Assembly (NCBI RefSeq): GCF_900163545.1
Contig: NZ_FUHW01000021.1
Location: 1-64,000, forward strand
From: Arthrobacter rhombi
GTDB taxonomy: Bacteria > Actinomycetota > Actinomycetes > Actinomycetales > Micrococcaceae
Direction: 5' to 3'
DNA: 64,000 nt
The stretch's first letter is position 1, and each line of letters starts with the position of its first letter. A program made the position numbers and the translations under genes. A model generated the notes under the pieces. The model did not search any database. It was not told the origin of the DNA and saw only the letters and a program-made list of their open reading frames with translations. Shown piece by piece: positions 8,549 to 16,831 of this stretch.

Positions 8549-9166
8549 ATTAGCGATAAGCGTTCAGATCGTCCGTCGTCACGCGGAATCGATCGCAGCT
8601 CGCCGTTGGTCTTTTCGGCCAAGGAATTCGGGGGATACCCGGGTACCATGAAGACTCTTGAACGGACCGTGCCCGCTCCGCCTGAAATGGGGGCGGCACT
8701 GATCGGAATCGAAGAGGGGTCGGATATCGATCTGGATCTTCGATTCGAGGCCGTACACGAGGGAATCTTGGTTTCCGGTACAGCGTTCTCGGAAGTGTCC
8801 GGTGAATGCGGCCGTTGCCTGGAGCCTATCGAGTACGACCTCGAGTCCGACATTCAGGAGTTGTTCTTCCATGAAGGCACTGAGTTGCCCGATGAGGAGG
8901 ACATGGACCAGCGACAGATCGTGGATGACTTCATCGATCTGGAGCCGGTACTGAGGGATGCAGCGGTGACCGCGCTGCCGTTCCAACCGGTGTGCCGGGA
9001 GGGCTGCGAAGGCCTCTGCGCAGAATGCGGGATTCGCCTCGCGGACGAGCCAGGGCACCACCACGAGATTCTAGATCCCCGCTGGGCAGCTCTCACCGAG
9101 CTGGCTGGCACCACCGCAGAAGATGCGGTACAGAGTACAGATTCAGTCGAGAGAGAAGAGAGTTAG
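8549..9166 (+). CDS. DUF177/YceD family protein
   Basis: A conserved protein almost always encoded directly before rpmF (L32) in bacteria; it is thought to act in rRNA or ribosome-related metabolism, but its biochemistry is not settled. Seen: [18 protein letters not shown], then CGRCLEPIE and the Cys-rich [16 protein letters not shown]. Start choice is unusual: the only well-placed ribosome site, AGGAG (8539-8543), points to an ATT codon at 8549, giving a family-like N-terminus [18 protein letters not shown]. The next standard candidates (TTG 8606, ATG 8648) lack a site and would remove conserved N-terminal residues. First gene of an operon with rpmF and rnc; the gap to rpmF is 2 nt. Confidence 0.8.
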   Translation: MSDKRSDRPSSRGIDRSSPLVFSAKEFGGYPGTMKTLERTVPAPPEMGAALIGIEEGSDIDLDLRFEAVHEGILVSGTAFSEVSGECGRCLEPIEYDLESDIQELFFHEGTELPDEEDMDQRQIVDDFIDLEPVLRDAAVTALPFQPVCREGCEGLCAECGIRLADEPGHHHEILDPRWAALTELAGTTAEDAVQSTDSVEREES

Positions 9167-9168
9167 CC

Positions 9169-9372
9169 GTGGCTGTTCCCAAGCGGAAGATGTCCCGCTC
9201 GAATACCCGGGCCCGTCGGTCCCAGTGGAAGGCAACTGCGCCGAACCTGGTCAAGACCATGGAGAACGGCCGCGTAACCTACAGCCTGCCGCACCAGGCG
9301 AAGGTCGTGACCGACTCTGCCGGCACCGAGTTGTTCCTTGAATACAAGGGGCGCAAGGTAGCAGACGCCTAA
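9169..9372 (+). CDS. rpmF: 50S ribosomal protein L32
   Basis: A 67-residue L32 starting at GTG ([22 protein letters not shown]). The protein has no cysteine, so it is the zinc-free (C-minus) form of L32. It is translated right after DUF177 and 9 nt before rnc, the usual operon arrangement. The N-terminal AVPKRKxSxSxTRxRR signature is complete. Confidence 0.95.
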   Translation: MAVPKRKMSRSNTRARRSQWKATAPNLVKTMENGRVTYSLPHQAKVVTDSAGTELFLEYKGRKVADA

Positions 9373-9381
9373 TAACGTCTG

Positions 9382-10101
9382 ATGCCTTCAACAGAAGAGC
9401 TTCTGAAGCGTCTCGGGGTCACCATCGACCCCGAGACGCTTCGTCTTGCGCTCACACATCGCTCCTATGCTTATGAGCATGGCGGCCTTCCGACCAACGA
9501 ACGCCTCGAGTTCCTCGGCGATTCGGTGCTCGGCTATGCCGTGACAGACCACCTCTACCGGACCTACCCGGACCTGCCGGAGGGTGATCTCGCGAAGCGA
9601 CGTGCCTCCGTTGTTAGCACCCGAGCACTCGCCGGGATAGCGCGCAGCATTGAAGTTGGACAGCATATTCTCCTCGGTCAGGGTGAGGTACTGACCCATG
9701 GCGCGGACAAGTCCTCGATCCTTGCTGACACCATGGAGGCGTTGATCGGTGCCACGTACCTCAGTGATGGCCCCGACTCGGCCCAGGCCCTGGTGATGCG
9801 GCTGGTTGCCCCGCTGCTATCGGACGTTGAACACCTCGGTGCGGGCACCGATTGGAAGACAGCGATCCAGGAAATCGCGGCAGCGCGCAAACTTGGCCCT
9901 ATTGACTACTTCATCACCGGTACCGGCCCCGACCACGCGCGGGTGTTCGAGGCAACGCTACGCATTGGCAAGACGGATTATGGAACGGGCACCGGCCCCT
10001 CCAAAAAGGAGGCCGAACAGGAGGCGGCTGCTATCTCCTATCGGACGCTGGTCTCCGCGAAGCCTGCTGTGGGGCCGGAAAAGACGACGGCCCACGAGTA
10101 G
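9382..10101 (+). CDS. rnc: Ribonuclease III
   Basis: A double-strand-specific endoribonuclease that processes rRNA precursors. At 239 residues it has normal length. The RNase III signature NERLEFLGDSVLGYAV is at about residues 39-54, the second acidic motif is DTMEALIGATY, and the C-terminal third is a dsRNA-binding domain (WKTAIQEIAAARKLGP ... GPSKKEAEQEAA). The catalytic Glu and Asp are in place. The stop codon is directly followed by the mutM ATG, so the two are translationally linked. Confidence 0.95.
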   Translation: MPSTEELLKRLGVTIDPETLRLALTHRSYAYEHGGLPTNERLEFLGDSVLGYAVTDHLYRTYPDLPEGDLAKRRASVVSTRALAGIARSIEVGQHILLGQGEVLTHGADKSSILADTMEALIGATYLSDGPDSAQALVMRLVAPLLSDVEHLGAGTDWKTAIQEIAAARKLGPIDYFITGTGPDHARVFEATLRIGKTDYGTGTGPSKKEAEQEAAAISYRTLVSAKPAVGPEKTTAHE

Positions 10102-11031
10102 ATGCCGGAACTTCCGGAAGTAGAAGTCGTGAGACGCGGTCTCGAATCCTGGGTCGCTGGCCGGCGGATCGACGAAGTCGGTGTATACGACCCGCGCTCC
10201 CTCCGCCGACATCAGGACGGCCCCGCTGACTTCATTGCCACACTGCACGGCGCAACGATCACCGACATTGTGCGACGTGGAAAGTTTCTCTGGATGCCGC
10301 TCGACGGTGTACCACGAGGGGCAGCTCTTGTCGCTCACCTAGGAATGAGCGGCCAGCTGCTGGTTGAGGACTCCACGGCGCCCGACGAAAAACACCTTAA
10401 GATCACCTTCGATCTATCGGCTTCCGCCGCGAAGCCGGGACAATTGCGTTTCGTCGATCAGCGGATCTTCGGGGGCATGTTCGTCTCACCCCTGGTGCCG
10501 ACCATCGACGGAGCCCCGGGGGGACAAGGTTCCCAAGCTGCAACCATTCCCCAAGCTGCCTCGCATATCGCCCGCGATGTCTTGGATCTCAATTTCGACA
10601 TAGAAAGTTTCCATCGCCGGCTGCGGGCGCGTAGGACGAGTATCAAACGCGCGATTCTGGACCAGGGGCTGGTATCCGGGGTGGGCAATATCTATGCGGA
10701 CGAGGCGCTGTGGGAAGCCCAGATGCACTACGCTCGTCCCACCGACACCCTGCGGCGCCCAGATACCTTCAGGCTATTTGTAGCGTTATCGACCATCATG
10801 GACCGAGCGCTTGCTGCCGGTGGAACTAGTTTCGACCAGCTTTACGTCAACGTGAACGGTGCGTCCGGCTATTTCTCTCGGTCATTGAACGCGTACGGAC
10901 GCGGCGGACAACCGTGCCACCGCTGCGCAGCCGGGGGACGGACTTCGCTGGTTCGTCGGGATGCGTTCATGGGGCGTTCGTCCTACTGGTGCCCCGTCTG
11001 CCAGCGAGTTCCGGGCAACGCGCGTTTCTAG
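10102..11031 (+). CDS. mutM: Formamidopyrimidine-DNA glycosylase
   Basis: A base-excision repair glycosylase/AP lyase for 8-oxoguanine and formamidopyrimidines. The mature N-terminus [14 protein letters not shown] carries the catalytic Pro2 and Glu3. The C-terminal zinc finger CHRC...CPVC and the DNA-contact segment [19 protein letters not shown] are complete. At 309 residues it is slightly long because of a Gly/Ala/Gln-rich insert near residues 133-150. It overlaps the convergent hydrolase gene by 4 nt. Confidence 0.95.
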   Translation: MPELPEVEVVRRGLESWVAGRRIDEVGVYDPRSLRRHQDGPADFIATLHGATITDIVRRGKFLWMPLDGVPRGAALVAHLGMSGQLLVEDSTAPDEKHLKITFDLSASAAKPGQLRFVDQRIFGGMFVSPLVPTIDGAPGGQGSQAATIPQAASHIARDVLDLNFDIESFHRRLRARRTSIKRAILDQGLVSGVGNIYADEALWEAQMHYARPTDTLRRPDTFRLFVALSTIMDRALAAGGTSFDQLYVNVNGASGYFSRSLNAYGRGGQPCHRCAAGGRTSLVRRDAFMGRSSYWCPVCQRVPGNARF

Positions 11032-11843
11032 GCGGAGAAGTCGGAGACTACCGCATCGTTGAACGGCGTCCACGCATCAATCGCCCATGGGCCAAAGTCT
11101 CGGTCGGTCAAGGCAACGCATGCTAAGCCAGCTGACGGGTCAACCCAAAGGAAGGTCCCTGACTGTCCGAAATGGCCGAAAGTCTGAGCTGAGTTCTGAG
11201 TCCCAGTCCAATGGGGTGACTTGTGGTCCTTGATTTCAAAACCCAAGCCCCAGTCATTGGGCTTCTGTCGGCCGTATCCGGGAAGAATACCGTCAACATC
11301 AGGAAATTGCACGGTGGTTGCTCGTTCCATGGTCGCGCCAGCGAGGAGAGTAGGATGCTGGAGCTCTGCTGCGAAGAGCGACAAATCGTGGAGAGATGAG
11401 ACGGCATCGGCGGCGGGAGAACCTTCGAGCGCCGTTCCGGTCATGCCCAAGGGCTGCAGCACAGCTTCGGAGAGATAGATGGCAAAGGGGATGCCAGTCT
11501 CCGATTCAAGGGTCTTTCCCAGGACATCGAAGCCCGTATTCGAATAGATCCGGCGTGTACCCGGTTCGGCACGAACAGCATCAGAGGAAAAATCATAACC
11601 GCCGGTGTGCGCCAGCAGGTGATGAACCGTTGAACCTTCCGGACCTGCTGACTGATCGAGCGAAAGTGCCTCTTCTTCCAGAGCGACTAGGAATGCGAAG
11701 GCTGAGAGCAATTTGGTGACCGAAGCAAGCGGAAAAATGCGCTGGGGATCCCCCCTGCTGTCCAGGGTGTTGCCTAGGGTGTCCAGCACGGCTGCTGCGG
11801 CGTGGGGGACAGGCCATGTGTCGAGTAGGTCCAAGGCGGTCAT
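11028..11843 (-). CDS. Serine hydrolase of the beta-lactamase/PBP family
   Basis: A class C beta-lactamase-like serine hydrolase of 271 residues. The catalytic SxxK is SVTK (residues 41-44), the Tyr motif is in [15 protein letters not shown], and the third motif is [17 protein letters not shown] is typical of the family. No signal peptide is visible, so a cytoplasmic esterase or peptidase-like role is more likely than antibiotic resistance. It lies 39 nt downstream of oleD on the same strand, so it may be the last gene of that operon. Confidence 0.85.
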   Translation of the reverse strand: MTALDLLDTWPVPHAAAAVLDTLGNTLDSRGDPQRIFPLASVTKLLSAFAFLVALEEEALSLDQSAGPEGSTVHHLLAHTGGYDFSSDAVRAEPGTRRIYSNTGFDVLGKTLESETGIPFAIYLSEAVLQPLGMTGTALEGSPAADAVSSLHDLSLFAAELQHPTLLAGATMERATTVQFPDVDGILPGYGRQKPNDWGLGFEIKDHKSPHWTGTQNSAQTFGHFGQSGTFLWVDPSAGLACVALTDRDFGPWAIDAWTPFNDAVVSDFSA

Positions 11844-11882
11844 GAGACGGTACTCCTCATCGGTTGCGGGTGGCGAGGCAGT

Positions 11883-12905
11883 CTATTCCGCGGTGCGCGG
11901 CGCAGTACCACCATAGTGGGCAGCGAGGCGGGACAGCCCATCGTCAATGGAAAGCAGGGGCTTCCATGCGAGGACTTCATGCGTGGTGCGTTGGTCGAAC
12001 CAGTGCGCGGTTGACAATTGCTCGGCGAGGAATTCCGTCATCGGTGGCTCATCGGAGACCCAACCGCGACGCAGCGCTCCTGTCCAAAGCCTCTCTATCA
12101 CTTTGCCTGCGCTGCGGGCCAAGGATCCGGGGACACTGAACTTTGGTGCGGGCACGCCGCCGGCGGCACAGATTCCGGCAATGAGCTCACCGACTGGACG
12201 CGGCTCTCCATTGGTGATGACCAAGGAGAGACCATGGGCAACGCTGATCCGTTCCAGCCCTTGAACAATCGCGGAAGCCGCATTGTCGACATACGTAGTA
12301 TCGATCAGAGCCAGGCCGCCATCCAGCAAGGGCAGCCGGCCTGAACGCGCTCTATCGACGACCCGTTCCACGAGTTGTGTGTCGCCCGGGCCCCAGACGA
12401 CGTGTGGGCGCAGAGCGGTCACACGAAATGACGGTCCGTTGGCTTCCAGCGCCAAGAGTTCTGCACTGGCCTTGGAACGAGCATAGTAGCCCCGCGCAGC
12501 GGCAGGTTCAGGAGCGCCGGCAGCCCCTCCGACGATCGATGATCCTAGGTGAGCCACGGAGGGCGATGAAACGTAGACGAAGTTTTCCACGCCGGCCGTA
12601 CGGGCGGCGTCCAAGAGATTTCTGGTCCCTTCAATGTTCGTTGCTACGAATTCCTCCCACTCACCGGTGAAAGAGACCTTCGCAGCCAAATGTACGACAG
12701 CGGAAACGCCTTCGACAGCGGCGGCAACGGCGTGGGGATCGGTGATAGAGCCCCGACATTGTTCGACGCCGGGCAGTGATGCGGGACCGCGTTGAAAGGT
12801 CCTGACACGGTAACCGCGGGCCAGCAGTTCTTCGGCCACAGCCCGTCCCAGCATGCCACTCGCCCCGGTCACCAGGACGAGCTTGTCGTGATTGGCAGTA
12901 CTCAT
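11883..12905 (-). CDS. oleD: OleD, NADPH-dependent 2-alkyl-3-ketoalkanoate reductase
   Basis: An extended short-chain dehydrogenase of 340 residues. It reduces the beta-keto acid made by OleA to the beta-hydroxy acid in long-chain olefin synthesis. Seen: Rossmann motif VTGASGMLGRAVAEE at the N-terminus, VVHLAAKVSF, and the catalytic pair in GYYARSKASAE (YxxxK). The ATG at 12905 overlaps the oleBC stop (ATGA), which fixes the start; longer upstream reading is just the antisense of oleBC. Its place directly after oleA and oleBC supports the OleD call over a generic epimerase. Confidence 0.88.
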   Translation of the reverse strand: MSTANHDKLVLVTGASGMLGRAVAEELLARGYRVRTFQRGPASLPGVEQCRGSITDPHAVAAAVEGVSAVVHLAAKVSFTGEWEEFVATNIEGTRNLLDAARTAGVENFVYVSSPSVAHLGSSIVGGAAGAPEPAAARGYYARSKASAELLALEANGPSFRVTALRPHVVWGPGDTQLVERVVDRARSGRLPLLDGGLALIDTTYVDNAASAIVQGLERISVAHGLSLVITNGEPRPVGELIAGICAAGGVPAPKFSVPGSLARSAGKVIERLWTGALRRGWVSDEPPMTEFLAEQLSTAHWFDQRTTHEVLAWKPLLSIDDGLSRLAAHYGGTAPRTAE

Positions 12906-15583
12906 TGCAGGGTTGCCTTTTTCCCAGACAGTAGACCAGTAGCCCACTGTGAAAGCGCGGAACGGTCGATCTTTGAATTGTGTCGGATGTCGGTGGGCAA
13001 ATCGGGGATGACCAATACTGCAGCGACAGACATGGAAGTGGCTTGAATTATTGACGAACGGACATCCTGCGTCAACGCCTGGGCTGCCAGCCCTGAACGA
13101 CGAGCCCGTTCCTCTGTTTCCACGATGACGACCACTGCTTGCGTGCCGGCAGGTCCGACACCGACAACAGCGGCACGACGAACGCCCGACACGGTCTCTG
13201 CAGCCAATTCTGCGGCAACGGGTGTCATCAGCCCCGAAGGAGTGGTGAGGATATGTCCCAGCCGACCCTGGACCCATAGACGCCCCGCGGAGTCGAGGTG
13301 GCCGACGTCCCCTGTGTGGTGCCAGCCGGGGTGAATAGCGCTGGCTTGTTGGGTGATCCACAACCGGTCATAGCGGTCCTTGACGTGGGGTGCTGAGACA
13401 ACAATTTCTCCGACCTGGTCGGGGTTGGCTCGCAGTTTGTCTGACACCTGGCCCTGGTCATCCAAGGCAGCGATGGATACTCGGGCTCCGGCCACCGGGC
13501 GACCGACACACACGCCATCTCCCGTACCGGCCGCGAGAATTCCTTGAAGACTGATGTCGGTAATTGGCAATGCTTCAGTCATCCCGTAGGGCGTGTGAAC
13601 CTCTGCCTGGGGAGCTAATTCCTGGACGACCTGTAACAAGGTGGTTCCCAGAGGTGCACCGGCTGAGAGGAGGAGTTCAACACGTTCAAGGGCAGATCGT
13701 TGGACGGAGTCGAGAGCGGCTGATGAGTCCACCACATTGACCAAGGCTGCTGGGGAGGCAAAAACGATGGTCGCGTTGATGGCCGACGCGGCATTGGCCA
13801 GCGCGGAGGCAGTCAAGGTTCGGGGCGAGGTGACGTCCATGTCGGGCGTGACGGAGACAGCCCCGAGAGCCGGACCCAGGAGTGCGAAAGGGGCAAACCC
13901 GGCCACGAGCGCATCGCCAGACTTCAATCCGTAGGTTGCCTGCAAGGTATCTCGCATGGCGGCGAGCCGCCGATGCGTATAGACGACGCCCTTCGCCGGA
14001 CCAGTAGAACCAGAGGTGAATAAAATCGCGGCGTCGGCGTCGGGATCTGCCGCGGGGAACGGTGGGCCGCTAGCCGAGATGCTGAGCAGTCCTGATTTTT
14101 CTAGATCGCCAACGGTGGCGATAACGCCTAGGAGCCGGCGTTTGGCGGGGGACAGGTCTCCGGCGGAAATCCGTTGGCCGGGCCAATTCAGTACTCTGGC
14201 TGCCATCAGGGCACGTTCGATGCCAATGAGGAAACTGGGGCCCGCGCCACGGATGGCCCGGCCGAGACCCTTTGTCCCCAGCCCGGCATCGGCCACGACA
14301 ATGACGGCACCCAGTCGGAGGCAAGCGTAGATCAGGGAGGTGAGCTCGGCACCTGGTGGGACCAGCAGGTTCACCCGATTGCCACGGCGAACACCTAATT
14401 CGGAGAGGCCGTGGGCAACGGCATCGACGCGTCGGGCCAGTGATGCCCACGACAGGGAAGTGGAACTTCGGACCCCACCGAGAGTGGGGCCCATGTCAAC
14501 GACGGCATCGGTGTGGTCATTACGGCGGGCATCCAGTTCGGCAAGCATGCTCCGGAATTCGGTATTCACGTCGAGAGGCGGTAAACCGTGTTGGGATCCG
14601 GCATTGGCACGTGACGGAGCGTCGTCCTGGAGCGAAGACTTTGTTCCCGGCCTTTTGCACACCGTGGAGGTGAGCCAAGCCAATAGGGGAGAGGCGATAT
14701 CCCGATCTTCGGGAAGGAGGTGACCGGCACCTTCGAAACGGTGCACATCTGCTTGAGGTAAACGGTCCATCAGGTCGCGCAGATAGCGGTCGGAGAAAAT
14801 AGGATCGCGCGGCCCCCACATCATGAGAGCCGGGACATTGAGCGTCTGGATGTCCGCGGAAATCTGCTCCAAAGCGTGCCAACTGGGGTGCTCCGGCGTC
14901 GCCGGAATGTCAGCGACGAAGTTGGCTACACCCGCACGCGCTGGTGTTGAGCGGTACGGTGACATGAAGGCGGATTCAACATCGGAAGTAAGCCTCGGGT
15001 GTGCCAGCGCGTGGGTGACCTTGAGGAACGTCGGGGTGGCGCGCGTGCCCCAACCATGGACCGCAGGGTGCAGTGCAAGACTGAGGGCAGGTGGTAGGGA
15101 GAAACCTGCGGGGTGAACTGCGGTGTTCGTCAAGACGATGCCTGCCAGCTGTTCGCGATGCCGTGTCGCCCATCCCAGGGAGATGAGCCCTCCCCAGTCG
15201 TGGCCGAGAGTCACCACGGGGCCTTCAATTCCCAGTGCGTCGGTCACGTCCCCGAGGTCGGTGACTCGATCCGCTAGTCGGCGAAATGTGCCAGTCCGGT
15301 CGGAATAACCCATATCGAGCTGATCGACGGCTACTACGCGCCATGGGGTTTCGGCCTCGGCGCCGGCTTCAAGGACGCTGCGCCAGAGGTAGGACCATGT
15401 GGGATTTCCGTGTACGGCCAGAATGGTTCCTGCTGGTGCTGCCTCCCGAGCTTCGAGCGCTGGCAGGTTGTCCAATAAATGCCATTGGTGGGAGGACCCG
15501 GCGGGATCACAGCTGGCTGTTGAGGGGACGGTAAGGTATCGGGAGAATTCCGGGCGGACCCCGGGCCAGCTCCTTGCTACCAC
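12902..15583 (-). CDS. oleBC: OleBC fusion: beta-lactone decarboxylase and beta-lactone synthetase
   Basis: A two-domain protein of about 893 residues. Domain 1 (about 1-310) is an alpha/beta hydrolase of the haloalkane dehalogenase type: LAVHGNPTWSYLWR, nucleophile Asp in TLGHDWGGLISLG, and the distal FEGAGHLLPED. It corresponds to OleB, which decarboxylates beta-lactones to cis-olefins. Domain 2 (about 340-893) is an AMP-ligase-type enzyme, OleC, with AILFTSGSTGPAKGVVYTH, HTPYGMTEALP and HHTGDVGHLDSAG. GTG at 15583, with GGAG 8 nt upstream, overlaps the oleA stop by 7 nt; further upstream reading is oleA antisense frame. The OleB-OleC fusion is characteristic of actinobacterial ole clusters. 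Confidence 0.88.
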   Translation of the reverse strand: MVARSWPGVRPEFSRYLTVPSTASCDPAGSSHQWHLLDNLPALEAREAAPAGTILAVHGNPTWSYLWRSVLEAGAEAETPWRVVAVDQLDMGYSDRTGTFRRLADRVTDLGDVTDALGIEGPVVTLGHDWGGLISLGWATRHREQLAGIVLTNTAVHPAGFSLPPALSLALHPAVHGWGTRATPTFLKVTHALAHPRLTSDVESAFMSPYRSTPARAGVANFVADIPATPEHPSWHALEQISADIQTLNVPALMMWGPRDPIFSDRYLRDLMDRLPQADVHRFEGAGHLLPEDRDIASPLLAWLTSTVCKRPGTKSSLQDDAPSRANAGSQHGLPPLDVNTEFRSMLAELDARRNDHTDAVVDMGPTLGGVRSSTSLSWASLARRVDAVAHGLSELGVRRGNRVNLLVPPGAELTSLIYACLRLGAVIVVADAGLGTKGLGRAIRGAGPSFLIGIERALMAARVLNWPGQRISAGDLSPAKRRLLGVIATVGDLEKSGLLSISASGPPFPAADPDADAAILFTSGSTGPAKGVVYTHRRLAAMRDTLQATYGLKSGDALVAGFAPFALLGPALGAVSVTPDMDVTSPRTLTASALANAASAINATIVFASPAALVNVVDSSAALDSVQRSALERVELLLSAGAPLGTTLLQVVQELAPQAEVHTPYGMTEALPITDISLQGILAAGTGDGVCVGRPVAGARVSIAALDDQGQVSDKLRANPDQVGEIVVSAPHVKDRYDRLWITQQASAIHPGWHHTGDVGHLDSAGRLWVQGRLGHILTTPSGLMTPVAAELAAETVSGVRRAAVVGVGPAGTQAVVVIVETEERARRSGLAAQALTQDVRSSIIQATSMSVAAVLVIPDLPTDIRHNSKIDRSALSQWATGLLSGKKATLQ

Positions 15584-16620
15584 GCCAGCTCCAGCATTGC
15601 CGTGTTCAGACCGGAACCGACACCCATGCAAAGCACTCTGTCTCCTGGGTTGAGCGTGTTCGCCTCTTGGGCCAGCGTCATGGGAAGCGAAGCAGGACCG
15701 ACGTTTCCCCATTTCGGGAACGTGATCGGCACCCGGTCCCGAACGAGGTTCACGGCCTTGATAATGGCATTGGTATACGAATTGGACACTTGGTGTGTGA
15801 CATAACGGTCCATGGACCCCCAGTTCCAACCGTCCTGATGGGCTTCGTCCCAGGCGTCGACGACGAGTTTCAGACCGTTGTCGAGCAGGCCTTTCGTGTC
15901 GGTGTACATCCCCTGTGGGCCGCCAACGCACAGTTCGTGATGTTCGCTTCCGGCGCGTGAGACGCCTCCGAGGATGCGGTGTGAGCCTGGGTGTTCGTCG
16001 GCGCGGCCGATGACCGCGGCTGCAGCACCAGAGCCCAAGGTCAGGGTTGCGAATTCGCGGAGGTAGTCCTCACGTGTGGAATCTTCGCGGTTCAATCGAT
16101 CGAAGGTTGGTTCCTGGGCAATCTGGGAATCTTCACCAGCGACGATCAGTGCGTACTTAATCTGCCCGGAATCGATCATATTCGCGGCCAGCGTCATGCC
16201 GTTGACGAATCCGAGGCAAGCGTTGGCTAGGTCGAAGTTCATGGCTGAGGACGGTAGACCGAGCCCATTGTGGACTTTGACGGCTACGGAGGGCTCAAGA
16301 TTCCTGCGGGTGACCGAGGTATTGATGAGCAGGCCGATCTCGCCGGCTTCAACTCCGGCTTCGGCTAACGCCTTGGATCCGGCTTCGATAGCCGCGTCGT
16401 CGAATCCTGTTCCTTCCGGCCACCAGCGTCGTTCGCTGACACCGGCTACCCGTTCGAGGAGCTTCTTGGACAGACGCAGTCGCTTGAGGCTCGGCTCTAG
16501 TCGCTTATCGAATTCGCTCGAGGTGACGACGACGGGAGCCTCCACACTCGTAACGGCAATAACCGCCGAGTTGGTGTGTCGAAACGTTGCATTGCCGCTC
16601 AATATCCAGCCTTCGTCCAT
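15577..16620 (-). CDS. oleA: OleA, thiolase-fold acyl-CoA condensing enzyme
   Basis: The first enzyme of head-to-head olefin synthesis, joining two fatty acyl-CoAs to a beta-keto acid. At 347 residues with a KAS III-like fold it shows the catalytic Cys in DLANACLGFVNGM, His in VTHQVSNSYTNAI, Asn in FPKWGNVGPASLP, and the GVSERRWWPEG segment typical of OleA. The N-terminus SGNATFRHTNSAVIAV is family-like. ATG 16620 is used, but TTG at 16602, with AAGG upstream, would start closer to SGNATF. First gene of the minus-strand oleA-oleBC-oleD(-hydrolase) operon, divergent from smc. Confidence 0.9.
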   Translation of the reverse strand: MDEGWILSGNATFRHTNSAVIAVTSVEAPVVVTSSEFDKRLEPSLKRLRLSKKLLERVAGVSERRWWPEGTGFDDAAIEAGSKALAEAGVEAGEIGLLINTSVTRRNLEPSVAVKVHNGLGLPSSAMNFDLANACLGFVNGMTLAANMIDSGQIKYALIVAGEDSQIAQEPTFDRLNREDSTREDYLREFATLTLGSGAAAAVIGRADEHPGSHRILGGVSRAGSEHHELCVGGPQGMYTDTKGLLDNGLKLVVDAWDEAHQDGWNWGSMDRYVTHQVSNSYTNAIIKAVNLVRDRVPITFPKWGNVGPASLPMTLAQEANTLNPGDRVLCMGVGSGLNTAMLELAW

Positions 16621-16831
16621 ATAGGATTCATCTGCCGCCGACGCATCCCTATGATGCGAAGACTCTCCAACCGTTAACTATGCACTCTGCGAAGTGGTTC
16701 CCGCACATTCGCCATGCGGTATGAACGCCGCCTGTGACTTTTCTCCCCTCGAGTGGCAAACCCGCCGCGGGAGTCCAGACACAGTAGATTGGAGGGAGGA
16801 AGACCTTTGCCCCGCCGTCCGAAAGACCTCC

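Noticed and set aside
11883..13361. 492-codon version of oleD
   Set aside because: The extra N-terminus is the antisense-free overlap with oleBC in another frame; the ATG at 12905 in the ATGA overlap is the natural start.
15584..15931. N-terminal extension of oleBC
   Set aside because: It reads through oleA in another frame and has no hydrolase similarity; GTG 15583 has a ribosome site.
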